Assembly (NCBI RefSeq): GCF_028009165.1
Contig: NC_079246.1
Span: forward strand, 496,001-560,000
Origin: Akanthomyces muscarius
Taxonomy: Eukaryota; Ascomycota; Sordariomycetes; Hypocreales; Cordycipitaceae
Direction of reading: 5' to 3'
Length of the DNA: 64,000 nt
The notes beneath the pieces were generated by a model that worked only from the letters and a program-made list of their open reading frames with translations, did not search any database and was not told the DNA's origin. Shown here piece after piece: positions 21,541 through 32,263 of this stretch (its first letter is position 1; every line of letters begins with the position of its first letter). Both the position numbers and the translations under genes were made by a program.

Positions 21541-22227
21541 CTATGCGCGGGCGGCCTCGTCGATGAGAGCAGCCACCTCCTTGGGCTTGGAAGCGAGCGA
21601 GGCGTGGCCGGCCTTGAGCTCAATGACCCTTCTGGCGTTGAGGCGCGCGGACATGAACCTTTCGGCGTCGGGGTTGATGCAGCGATCCTCGGTGGAGATT
21701 TGGTACCAGCTGGGCTTGGTCTTCCAGGCGGCGTCGGTGACGTTGTCGCCAAAGGTGCTCGCGAGGGGTGCCTTTTGGGTGACGGCCATGACGAGGCCCT
21801 GGTCCGCGGTGGCGTCCTGGCAAAAGGTCTCGTGGAAGGTGTCGGCGTTGAGCCAGAGGTAACCGTCGCTGTCGGGCGCCAGCCGGTTCTCGAGCGCGGC
21901 GACGGCGGGGTACTGCGACGAGATGCCGCCGGGGCTCTCGCCCACGTCCGGCGCAAACGCGGCGATGTATACGAGGCCCTTGACGTTGGGCAGGTTGCCG
22001 GCCTCGGTGATGACGGCGCCGCCGTACGAGTGGCCGACGAGGAGCACGTCGCCCTTGATCTGCTTGACCATTTTGCGCGTGCGTTCGGCGTCGTCGGCGA
22101 GCGACGTCAGCGGCAGCTCGACGGCCTGCTGCTTGTAGCCCTTGGCGTTGAGCTCGGTGATGACGCCGGCCCAGTGGGCGGCGTCACCCCAGAAGCCGTG
22201 GACGAGGACGATGGTGGGGAGGCTCAT
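21541..22227 (-). CDS. alpha/beta hydrolase
   Basis: Single exon of 228 residues from the ATG at 22227. It opens with PTIVLVHGFWGDAAHW (oxyanion-hole HGFWG). The nucleophile elbow is GHSYGG with Ser67, an acid is likely in STEDRCINPDAER, and the catalytic His is in KAGHASL at about residue 208. The compact size and the HGFWGDAAHW/GHSYGG pattern match the single-domain alpha/beta hydrolases common in fungi and bacteria, related to plant methyl-esterase-type enzymes. No signal peptide is visible, so it is probably cytosolic. The substrate cannot be read from sequence. The frame is open further upstream to 22398, but that part is AT-rich and holds the TATA-like element, so the start at 22227 is preferred. 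Confidence 0.85.
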   Translation of the reverse strand: MSLPTIVLVHGFWGDAAHWAGVITELNAKGYKQQAVELPLTSLADDAERTRKMVKQIKGDVLLVGHSYGGAVITEAGNLPNVKGLVYIAAFAPDVGESPGGISSQYPAVAALENRLAPDSDGYLWLNADTFHETFCQDATADQGLVMAVTQKAPLASTFGDNVTDAAWKTKPSWYQISTEDRCINPDAERFMSARLNARRVIELKAGHASLASKPKEVAALIDEAARA

Positions 22228-22335
22228 GGGGACTGATGATTGATTGGGGGGGTATATATGTGAATTGTAGATTGTATGTGACTGTGAGTTGATGGCTACG
22301 AAAAGGACTGATACTTCTAGGGGCGTAACTCTGCC

Positions 22336-22346
22336 TTTATATATAC
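22336..22346 (-). promoter_or_regulatory. TATA-like element of hydrolase gene
   Basis: TATATATAAAGG-type sequence on the minus strand about 110 nt upstream of the ATG at 22227. Confidence 0.4.
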
Positions 22347-23106
22347 AGATAATGCACCTACGAAGGATGATTTGAATTGGTAAACTCAAATACTGCATGC
22401 AGGATCGACAAACTACTCAGCGAGAACAGGTCGCATCCAATGAGACAGCTAGTGACGACATGCCGCCCGGGCTCCCGATGTGACGATGAACCGTTCTACA
22501 CGGCAGTTCTATCGGCCAGAAGACTCCGCCGCGGGCAGCGCAGTTCCAATTATCCCACAGGCCAAAGACGCGGGCAGGCGTATTTGAGATATTCAGCTGA
22601 TAGCAGTGCCCATTTGAAATATCCAGAAGCGCCTTGCCTGACGCAGCATAGCGCCATTTTTCAGCCCTCAGGCAAATTGAAATGCAGTATGAAATCTGGT
22701 GAGCCGACTTGGCCGAGTGGGACGTTCGGTACGTTATGCCCACTGAACAAACTTTAGCGGCAATGATCCTCTGGCAAGTACCGATCAGCTTTGGGTGTGA
22801 AATCCTGGTGCGGAGATGTTACAGCTGTATAGTGAGCGCTAGAGCATGAAACATGTGTAGTTCTTATATTCCTTATTCTCGTGTATGTGTCTATATATCT
22901 TGACCATTTCTTAAACTGTTTGCTTTAACCTAGTCACCAAAAGCTCCTCCAAGGCGTGCAGGCTTTGATCCGGATCAGAGCTCAGAATCGATTTTCCAAC
23001 AGTCATGGGTATGCGCTCGGGAGTATGTTGCGAGAGGTAATTAAGTGTCCGAGTTCTGTGCGCAGAACGAAATAACTAGATCGATTAATTTAGCTGCCCG
23101 TCGCGA
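22347..23106. other. intergenic
   Basis: No gene recognised between the hydrolase promoter and the IDO-like relic. AT-rich around 22840-22930. Confidence 0.4.
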
Positions 23107-24464
23107 TTAAAGAAAATTGCTCGCGAACTGGCAACTCAGCCTTAGTCTTTTGACTATCTTGTCGAACCCGTCCAGGATTTCGGCCGCATCGTCTTCGTCA
23201 TCCAGCCTCTCACGAATGGAGTGTTTGCTGAGCACTCTGCAGAACTCGCGCTGCCGCAACGAAACATTGCGCTCCAGATCCTCCGCCGAGAGCTAGGAAT
23301 CCATGCCGAGAAAGGCATCCAGCGCCCGGAAGAGCAACATCTGGTTTCCGCTGAGACCGTCGAACTTGACAATCTCGCCCGTCTGTTCATGTTGGTACAC
23401 TGCTGCCCAGCCCAGAAAGCCTTGGACGTGGGAAACCCACACAGAGCGAGCAACTTTTTGATCGTGTAGCCTGTCGTAGTAGACACTCAAAGCGGACCGT
23501 AGATGAATTTGGATACGGTTCAGATGGTCGATACAAGCGGCTTTTCTCCCAGTGTCGAATGCTACCAACGCGCGAATCATGTCCTGATAGATGAGAAGGG
23601 CCTTTGCGTGTAACTCGTTTTAGCGAAGGTGTGTAAGTAAAAGTGCGGAGCAGACTTACGGATTCCTCGACATCGCGAAAAATGCGGGCAAGCTCCTCTT
23701 CCGAGGATACAATCTTTTCCGACAGGCCATAGTTGGCTTTGAAGACGTGCTGGCCTCCATCGTCAAAGTTGAGAATGGGGCTGCTCATCACATTGCCGCT
23801 CTGAGAGGTGCTGCCAAAGTATTCCTGAAGATGTTCCCATGGTTTTACAAGTTCGGGAGGCAAGTCGATAAGTTCTTCCTCTTGTGCTACTTTGACAATT
23901 GGGAAAACACCCCATCTGAAGCGAATTGTTGGAGTCACTGATCAGCCCGTTGCGTCAACTACCCACCTGTAAGCGTGGCGGCACCATGCCATGCAACTGT
24001 ACAATACGTTATTGATTTCGCGGGAGATTGTCCCCTTTTCGTTTTCAGCTTTTTTAATCAGATCGTAAACAGCATCGGCATCGAGATGCTGCCGCAGGAG
24101 ATCGCGGAACAGCTCGCGGAATTTGCAGATCGCCATGCGGTTTGCGCCATCGTCTAGCGATGGCGTGGATCTTGGCAGTAGCGACGCCCGCTCAAAATAG
24201 ATCAGCTTGTATCCCCGTAAAGCCACTGACCAGTCATCATGATTGTGGTTTGCCGTCGGCGGCCAGGTCGAAGCACCATCGTAGCGAATCATATCAGACA
24301 ATGCAGACGCTCCCTCGTGCAAATGTGCCCAACTGTGAATTATGTTCACAATCTGGGACGGCTCGATGGCCGACGTGTGCAGCGCATCGAGCTTCGAGCG
24401 ACTTGGACACTTTCTGGAATACGTCAGAGCCTATTTGCCTGCCTCTTTTGGTAATCGCAAACAT
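23107..24464 (-). pseudogene. IDO/PrnB-like haem dioxygenase relic
   Basis: Clear coding exons: about 24400-23967, 23915 to about 23665, then a third exon ending at 23107. Features include INNVLYSCMAWCRHAYRWGV, LIDLPPELVKPWEHLQEYFG and ILNFDDGGQHVFKANYG. Further on come VWVSHVQGFLGWAAVY and GLSGNQMLLFRALDAFLGMD. This order fits the all-helical indoleamine 2,3-dioxygenase/PrnB superfamily (LPP..L.PW..L...G, then LDxFLG). A TAG at 23295-23293 falls where relatives continue. The same frame then runs 61 more codons (LSAEDLERNVSLRQREFCRV and on to DGFDKIVKRLRL) to a TAA at 23107, matching the usual tail. The N-terminus also shows a frame change near 24400. Biochemical role unknown; probably a recently inactivated gene. 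Confidence 0.6.
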
Positions 24465-24927
24465 GCCACAATTAGTCCATTCCTGGACATTTATGTTGCA
24501 ATATGAAGGGCAGTGAATCAATTGGTGCAGAATGGGCAAACTCCGAGACTGTGATGTGCACGACAGTGGGTTGTACGAAAAAGCTTTGGACGATGATGCT
24601 AAATTTTCATTTTGGGTGATAATACTGGTGGAGGTGCCCGGAAAGCATGCCAAACAAAATGCCAAATGGCTAAGCAAATTGTTTTCTATTGCCATATTAT
24701 CCATTATATCCGCTGCTTTAGCCAGTGTCGGAAAATCAGGCCTTCAGTAAAAGTATTGGCTTATCATTTCACACATTTTTATTATTATTCTTACTTTCAT
24801 CTTCTGCTTCTCTTACTGCTCTTATTTCTCTCATCTATTCCCCTTTATCATTTCCAGTAATGTCTTTCTTTTGCCACAAGTACGAGCCACTGCTGGTACA
24901 TTGCTGCCAGCTTGATTGCTTCGCTCC
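24465..24927. other. intergenic
   Basis: AT-rich, with a T/C-rich tract around 24776-24860. No gene recognised. Confidence 0.4.
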
Positions 24928-25665
24928 CTAAATACTACTCTCAAGGAAAAGCAGAAACTTGCCCAGTGGTTCTTCCCTGACTAGAGCCTTCTTGTATGAC
25001 TCTTCGCTTTGCGCATGATCAGAGACTTGCATTAGGCTGTCGAATTTTCCTTTGCATTCTGTGCATCTAAAGTTTTTCCCACCAAGCGATCTGGGGACAA
25101 CATACCGGCTCGACGAGGGACACCCGAGGACTATTGCGGCAACCTCTTTCTGATCAATCCCCGATGGGGATGCCTTGCCAATGAAACTCGCCAGCATAGC
25201 AGTCTGAAATTTGAGTGTTGAGGAGCAGCTGAAGCATTTGACTTTCGCGGACGGAGTATGTGGCGGCGCCTGGACCCAGTTAGTAGTATCCTGCGAAGGT
25301 CTTCATTGCAAAATACCTTAACCGCTGCCGAAATAGCGCTAGCCGCAGTCTTTTCGGTACAAGAGCCGCATTTCTATTGGCATTGTCGTCGAGGCTCGTA
25401 TGACAGCCAGAGCAGCAGTTGTGCTGCAGCGCTTTGTGCGTGGCGAGAACATTGTCTTCCCCGAACCTGGTTGGGTAAACGCAAGACTCGCATTGTCAGT
25501 GTGAAGAGCTGTCTTTGATATATCGAGGGAGCTCAAATATTGAGCAGAAAGGCGATGCGTACTGGAAATGCTTGAATGCGGCGTGTGATTCTCGGCACCT
25601 CGGGTATGGTGCTGGAGAGCACTTTTGGAGCCAAATTGGCGACAGCATACCGAGCACGACGCCAA
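24928..25665 (-). pseudogene. C2H2 zinc-finger gene relic
   Basis: The first frame from about 25665 contains CSVCCRQFGSKSALQHHTRG...NH, a C-x2-C...H-x5-H finger of the fungal type normally written CxxCxRxFxSxxALxxHxxxxxH. After stops and frame changes, a second block reads KVKCFSCSSTLKFQTAMLAS, then KNFRCTECKGKFDSLMQVSD, ending in LGKFLLFLESSI at 24928. This spacing matches a fungal multi-finger family ending in a finger followed by LGKFLRFLES-like residues. Several finger residues are missing in the middle block. I read it as decayed, although a spliced divergent gene cannot be excluded. Confidence 0.45.
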
Positions 25666-26279
25666 TTCAGAAAGAGCACCCTGTAAGACTTTGCGTGTTG
25701 AAAATCCTTACGCGTGTTGCAGTAATTAGAGATTTGGAAGAAGGACACTTCAATTTTGCGGAATGTTCAAAAACTCAGTGCGTTTGCAGCAGCAAACGTG
25801 GTGCACTCTCGCCCATTCAATGGCCGATGGTTGGAATATTTTGTAGCATTCAGCGCTGCCAAAATCGCTCAGTGTCTAGTTACATTTCTTGTGTTCTCAA
25901 AAACAGACATGGGATACTAGAAACAGTAATCTCTTTGCAGATGACCCATTTACTGCTTGGCATGTAGCAAACGCGACTATTCCTGGGCAACAGCGCGGCA
26001 TCAAGGCCAGGTAAGAAAATATTCACGGGAGGAATACCCTCGCAACTAGGAAAACTGTGCTTCCTTACATTTATTCCCTTCATTTGATTTATCCACAGTC
26101 TGCCGCTAGTGGATGCAGTCACTTGTAGTGAATTCAGCTTCGGTGTTTGCGTAGCTCGCGGGAACACGTACGCAGTGTTGCTGCCTCGACAAACACTCTG
26201 CGAACAAAAGCCTGCGAAATCTGTTTTTTAATACCTTCACCTCTTATCCACGGGCTGACTGTGAGTCATAGTAGCAACA
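25666..26279. other. intergenic
   Basis: Separates the C2H2 relic from the dynamin-like relic. No gene recognised on either strand. Confidence 0.4.
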
Positions 26280-28450
26280 ATGCCTAAATTCCGTTCGACG
26301 AGTTCTTCTCCGCCCGCAAAAATGGCCGCTCTCGCTGAAACTCAGCAGGGTGACCTATTGACCTCGCCTGCCCGACTCCGCAAGATCGACTTGCTTCGTG
26401 ATAAGAATATCGGGAAATATTTGCCCCTCCCCCAGCTTGTTGCAGTTGGTGACCAGAGCTCCGGAAAGTCTTCTCTCCTCGAGAGTTTGACCGGTATTCC
26501 GTTCCCCCGCGGCCAGGAACTTTGCACCCGATACGCCACACAAATCACTCACCGCCGTGAGAGGACGAATTTTATCAACGTCACCATTATTCCGGGGCCC
26601 GGGGCTTCTCCGAATGAAAGGGAAGAATTGGAGAAATACCACAGGCCAGTCTCAACAACTTCCGAACTGTACGACAAGCTTCCAACCATCCTGCTGGAAG
26701 TAAACCAGCGCATGGGCATTCGAACCCCCCAGAACCCCTCCGGTACCAAGACATTCAGCGAGGACGTTTTGAAGATCGAGAAGTGTGGCCCAAATGAGGA
26801 CTACCTCACTGTCATTGACGTTCCCGGCATCTTCCGCATCACTACGAACAATGTCACAACCGAGACCGACAAGTCTATGGTGCGCAATATGGTTCAAAAG
26901 TACATTCGTGATGACCAGACCATTATCTTAGCCGTGTTGCCCTGCGTTGTCGACATTGCCACGCAAGAGATTCTAGCTTTGGCGGAGCAGTACGATCCCA
27001 CTGGCCAGCGTACTCTTGGCATTCTCACGAAGCCTGATTTGCTTCGCGAGACAGCGGGAAAAATGTTGTTTGCGGGCTTGTCAGAGGTGAAAAACGGCCA
27101 CTGAACCTTGGCTATCACCTCGTTCGAAGCCGAGGTGGAGACGATGAGGGAAACGTCTTCGGTGATAATGAACGGGACATCCTGTTCAAAGATGAGCCCA
27201 GGTGTACTCTGCCTCCGGATCGGCTTGGTGTTGTTGCTCTCCGTCAGCGCTTGCAGCATCTTTTGGGTGACCTCACAGGCAAGGCGTTTCCGAAGCTTCG
27301 TTCAGAGACTCGGCATCTTCTCTACAGGGCTCAAGAGGATCTCGCCAGGCTGGGCCGATCTAGGCAGACAATGCAAGAGCAACAGCAGTTCTTGGTTAAT
27401 GTTGCCAGCGAGTTCCAGAATCTGGTTCGTACAGCTCTGAACGCAGATTACTCCTCCTGTGCGGTGTTTGATGACGACAAATTTCGTCTCATTACCAACG
27501 TGCTGAATGCAATCGAGGAATTTAGGACCGATTTCATTTCGTCAGCTCATACTTACGAGTTCATCCGAACTAGCGACAACCATTCTACAGTGTCCCTGCC
27601 CAGAATTGCCGACGACGGATCCCCATTTGAGCGAGTTCCTGACCTGGATGGTGTCATCGTGCGTGAGTGTAGCGAAGATCTACCGAAGGGGGAAATCATG
27701 GATTGGATCAAAGACATCCACCGTCGTTCTCGAGGAAACTAACTGATCTCCTTCAACCCTACTTTGTTCTCAAGTGCATTGCGACAGCAGACTTGCAAGT
27801 GGATGGCACAAGCGCTATACTATGTGAGCAGAGTCATTTACAAAATCCACGAATTCCTCGTCAACGCTCTGGAGGTCGTTTGCTCGGACAAGAGGGCACG
27901 GGAGGAGCTTTTGTCCCGGATATCGGAGGACGTCGTGACAAGATACGAGACTAGCTTGCAACAAGCGAGATTTCTGGTGAACGTCGAGAGAGACGGCAAC
28001 CCGTACACCCTGAATGGTTTCTTTCGAAGGAAACTCGCTGAACTTCAGAGCCGCCGAATGGAAAAGGAGCTGAGCGAGAAGAAGTCTACTCAGTTTGACA
28101 AGAGCAAGGCAAATCCCGCGAAGGTGATTTCCATGGAGGACGTTCAATCAACAATGAGAGACAAGGATGACGGCAAGTATATTGCTGAAGAGGTTCACGA
28201 TTTGATAAAGTCGTACTATGAAGTGGCCCGTGACCGCTTCATTGACAATATCTACCTCCAAATAATCACCCACCACCTGGTTTCTGGCGAACAAAGCCCT
28301 CTGAGATTGTTTTCCGAGGCTTGGGTGCTCGGCTTGGCTCAAGAAAGGCTCGACGCCATCGCTGGAGAGTCGTCGCAAACGCGATCGCAGCGCGAGAGAC
28401 TGACCAGAAGGATTCAAGACCTAAGTGAGGCTGTGGCAATCCTTCGCTGA
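26280..28450 (+). pseudogene. dynamin-like GTPase (Mx-like), two lesions
   Basis: Nearly full-length coding remains. The GTPase domain has the P-loop GDQSSGKSS, switch DVPGIFR and TKPD. It is followed by the middle region (PPDRLGVVALRQRLQHLLGD) and the stalk/GED part (KWMAQALYYVSR, then FLVNVERDGNPYTLNGFFRR). Two lesions break it. At the A5 run 27090-27094 the frame changes by one base: one extra A would read EVKKRPLNLGYHLV, as relatives do. At 27740-27742 a TAA stands where the family has Glu in SRGxEL; the same frame then stays open to 28450. The Mx-like fungal dynamins are often found beside other accessory genes. Start is 26280, or 26322 at a second Met. Two independent assembly errors are the alternative explanation. 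Confidence 0.75.
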
Positions 28451-28930
28451 GGCTTGTATGCATTGTGGGGATATTATGCGTGAAAATCGGGATTGCGGAG
28501 GTGAACATGGGGAATGGACGAAAATGGATAAGATTTGCTATCTTCGCGTCGTGAAGGGTGAACCCCTAAGCAAAGAAATTGGGGAAAGAAGCAAAATGAG
28601 AAGTTCAGACAGTCCACTATCAGACAATTGATTAAGAGCTAGTCAGTTTTAGATGAATGATCCATCACTTTTTGATGACTCTGCGAAGCAGCGAGGCACA
28701 GTGCATCCGTCCCGTAGATCGCGGATAAAGCACCACCATGACAACTTTGGCGTCATATGTAATTCCTTTGTTCCAATTGACGTATCAGCAGATTGATTTT
28801 CTATTTGAGCAATAAATGTACTGAGTGATATATACAGTAGCTATGTACGATTATCTCTGAATATCCGTGCCCTTTCCTGCATTGGCACATTATATACAAG
28901 TCGCCGTGCCGTTTTAAACAGACCCCCAGC
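28451..28930. other. convergent 3' intergenic region
   Basis: AT-rich flank between the dynamin relic and the lysozyme-like gene. No gene recognised. Confidence 0.4.
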
Positions 28931-29837
28931 TTACAGGTTGCACTTGGAGTTGGCATTGACCCAGCCAGTGAGGCGGTTGGCAATGTCGCTGGCGTAGCAG
29001 CGGGTGCCGTCCGAGTTGAGGTCGTCGGGGATGTCGCCCGAGTTGTAACAGCGGGCGCCGCGGTAAAAGGCCGAGACGTCGCTGCGGTTGGCCTGGTTGA
29101 GGCACTGGGCAAGGCCGTCGCCGTCCTTGGTACCGGCGGTGCCCTCGCGGATCATCTGCTCGATGGTGCTGCTCGGGCAGGGGTTCTGGACGCTGCCGTA
29201 GTCGTTGCAGGTGCCGGAGCCGTTGTGGTCCTGCATCAGGCCCGGGTTGCGGTGGTTGGAGCCGCCGGTGGTGTGGACGCGGACGCAGCCGGTCGACTCC
29301 TGCATGATGATGGCGAGGATGAAGCGGTGGTCGACACCAGTCTCCGACGCGATCTTTTGGATACCGTCATAGATGGCACCCTGTGAGTCAAAAGTTTGTC
29401 AGTTGTGATTCGATTGGCAAAATGCGAGGAATAAATAAAATGTGTACTTACAACTTCGGGGCCGCTGTTGTTGGGCACACCCATCCAGCTGCACGAGTTG
29501 AACATGGCATTCTTGTTGTTGTTGAACCTGTTTCTAGGGTTAGTTGCTTCCCGCCGCTTGAGATGCTGCCAATGCAACCGGCCAGAACTTACATATCCTC
29601 AAAGGAAACCCATTTGCTCTTGTCGGGCCAGCCGTTGCCAGTGCTGCCGTTGCCGTAATACATGCGGTACTCGTCCTTGCCGGCGCCACTGCCATCCTTG
29701 TTGTTGCTGTTGTCGAATCGAGCGATGGCGCTGTTCTGCACTTTGCCACCGGTGCTGCGATCCTCAAGCTGGGTAGCGTGAGGAGCTGCGAGAGCGGCCG
29801 AAGCCATGAGAACGGGGACAGCAATGTTGGGAAGCAT
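28931..29837 (-). CDS. secreted lysozyme-like (SLT-type) protein
   Basis: Three exons, 29837-29593, 29527-29452 and 29380-28931, 256 residues. A signal peptide (MLPNIAVPVLMASAALA) leads to an Asn/Gly/Ser-rich region with a possible KDEYRMYYG element. Then comes a lysozyme-like core: VDHRFILAIIMQESTGC, with the likely catalytic Glu at about residue 135, and NPGLMQDHNGSGTC. Paired cysteines suggest several disulfides. The pattern matches secreted fungal proteins of the lysozyme-like superfamily with a transglycosylase-type ES motif, which probably act on bacterial peptidoglycan or a similar polymer. Substrate is inferred only. Both introns have GTAAGT donors and restore frame. Confidence 0.8.
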
Positions 29838-32263
29838 TTTTGCTCTGTGTATCGAATACAGAAGGGCTTAAAGGGAAGGTGGATTCTAAGTGTTTTCAGA
29901 AGAAGGAGGAGACGAATTGTTGGCTGTGCTGAGTGTTCAGAATAGACCATGAATGGAGGCGATCGAGCTTCTAAATATACTTGGTGAGTTCCCTTGCAGC
30001 CTCATCGGGTTTACACTACCAGCTCAGTGCAACTCTGTCTAATCATGAGCCAACTAGGGGCACATCGCAGCTTCCTATTCTGGCGTTTGGCTTTTTTCTG
30101 CGATGCATTCTAGGTTCCGCCTTTCAGCTCGCTCAGTGGAACGGAGCGACCAGTCCGGGAGAGGTTAAGCTGTAAGCGTCACACCCAGATCGAGGTCGGA
30201 AGCCTCAAATTCACCCTGGATGGGCTTGATGCTGCATCTTGATTGATGGATATTACGCTTGGACAATACGCACCCCTGTGCTGTCAGCGTAACATCGCCT
30301 ATCGAAACCGGTAGTAGAATGCGGACTAGAGTGCCAAGCCGTACCCGCTGTCATCTGCGACGCGCTCCTACCGGCACTATCGCGGGGTTTTCGTACGGGA
30401 AGCGCTGGCTTGAACAGTTGTAAGTTTCCTGTTGCATGTGTCCGTAATATTATTAGCTATTACTATCATCAGATTTACGGCGTTCGTCTTTTACAGCTCC
30501 ATTGGGTTCTCGGTAATGTTCAAGGTTGGTGCGCAAACTAGCTCAGCCTCGGGAAAGGAGAAATGCAACAATAATGAGACAGAGAAAGTAGGCAATCAAC
30601 TAAAAAAATGTAGTATTTTGTCAGTATCTTGCCCTCAACTGCGAAGTTGGATTGCGGTGTTGCAGCGCCCATTCATGTCACACTGCCATTACGGCATCAA
30701 TCTTTTGTACCGGTCATTCCTGATCAAAGAGGTAGCAAAATCTCCAAATAGGCTACACCCGGGCTTTTGGGCATCTCGAGAGTAGAAGCTAGCTGCGATG
30801 TATCCATTTATTCGCACTTTCGACCCCGATGAGCTAGACAAGCAGCTCATGACAAATCTGCCTTCGGTTATAGACATGGCATGTGCGTTCCCCAATTCGC
30901 TAACAAGTCAGTAGGCCACGCCAATGCCCGTCATTTCCACCCAAAAGAAATCAAGATTTCCCATGGCCTATGTCCAAGCCACTCATTCCCAAGGGGATTA
31001 GAAGATTGTCTGTTGTTCTCTGGCGATATATTCTTGCTTACCCTGCAGCCACCATCCTCCACTCCTCAGCGCTAGTTAAACAAGATTTTATTATGCGAGT
31101 CTTATTTTCAATTTTTCTTTTCGTCACAGGCAATGCGAAGTGTCTGGTATTCCAGTCAGGGTTTTCGAAAAAAAAAAAGTCATATGTATTATTCCTCTTT
31201 TATCTGCAAAATCAGCCCTGTACCGGCCAGCGCCCAGCGCCGGCCTGTACCCTGACGGAACCCACCGGAGGCTTTAGCTCAGCGCTCGGTGCGACTTATC
31301 AACATGGCCTTTGGTCAGTTATGGCTTTTGAGGCATGGACGGTAAGATCCAAGTGGCTTTCAAACGGTGCCTGCTCACTATGCGCTATACACGTGCTGTG
31401 CTGTTTGGCGCCGCTACTGGATACTGGAGTTACAGTTCAACTTATTATAGGCCATTCGGCTGCTGCAAGAGGGAGAAGCACATATTTACCGTTTAATCGT
31501 GTCAGCAAGTCAGCTCGTTCTGTAGTCCTTGGCAAGAAATCGGATTGGCAACAACACGGTTCTATTATGCCTTGGCAGCCTTGGGCTCTGAGAGATGAGC
31601 GCCCCCATCTCGGCATCTGAGCCAAATATGACTATATCGCCGAGGGATTTCTTTGCCATGATGAACCTGCTTAATTTGGATGGTTCGAGTGACTGGCTGG
31701 GTTACAGAGAGTTGATGTTGGTCAGTTGCAGACTGCTGAGGGCAGCGGGGTGGGTCAATCAATTTGCTTGTGTGATGGCGGTAGTTAGCTACAGGATGGC
31801 CAACGCACGCCGGGTGCATGGAGCAAGGCTGAAAGGTAACGCGTAACGAATGACACGACGGCGATCGAAAACGCAAACTCATAAAATATCATCTTCGAAT
31901 CAAGATATCGAGAGCCGAAAGTCTCTCCAAAAAAAAAAGGTTGCACTTTAGCCACCTTAGCCTTCTCCAGGCCAGCAGCGGCTCAAGGTCTAGTGGAACC
32001 TAGCGATGGGGCTTGACTAGCTCCTGCCCCGAACCATGAAATCCGACCTCGGACATCGTTCCCTCCCAAGGCAAGAAAAACCTTTTCAGATACGCGACGG
32101 CCAATCTCAGCCCGCCCTGCTGTACTGCTGCATCTGCTCATCAAAGCTGCATCTGGATCTGAAGCCCGAACCCCATCAGCGTGCAGCAGAGCCCTTCGCA
32201 GCAGTCCTGTCGCAGCAGTCCTGCAGGCAGGGTCGGATTCCCACGCCGCCAGTTTCGTTTGCG
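29838..32263. other. 2.4-kb divergent intergenic region
   Basis: Upstream region shared by the lysozyme-like gene and the ACS transporter. A TATATTTA-like element lies on the minus strand near 29971. The longest plus-strand frame (30970-31620) has no family resemblance and includes a run of nine A at about 31169. From about 32036 the frame of the transporter is open upstream of its preferred ATG. Confidence 0.4.

Noticed and set aside
21604..22236. 210-codon plus-strand open frame
   Set aside because: Antisense to the alpha/beta hydrolase.
30970..31620. 216-codon plus-strand open frame
   Set aside because: Contains a poly-Lys from an A-run and no family features; likely chance.
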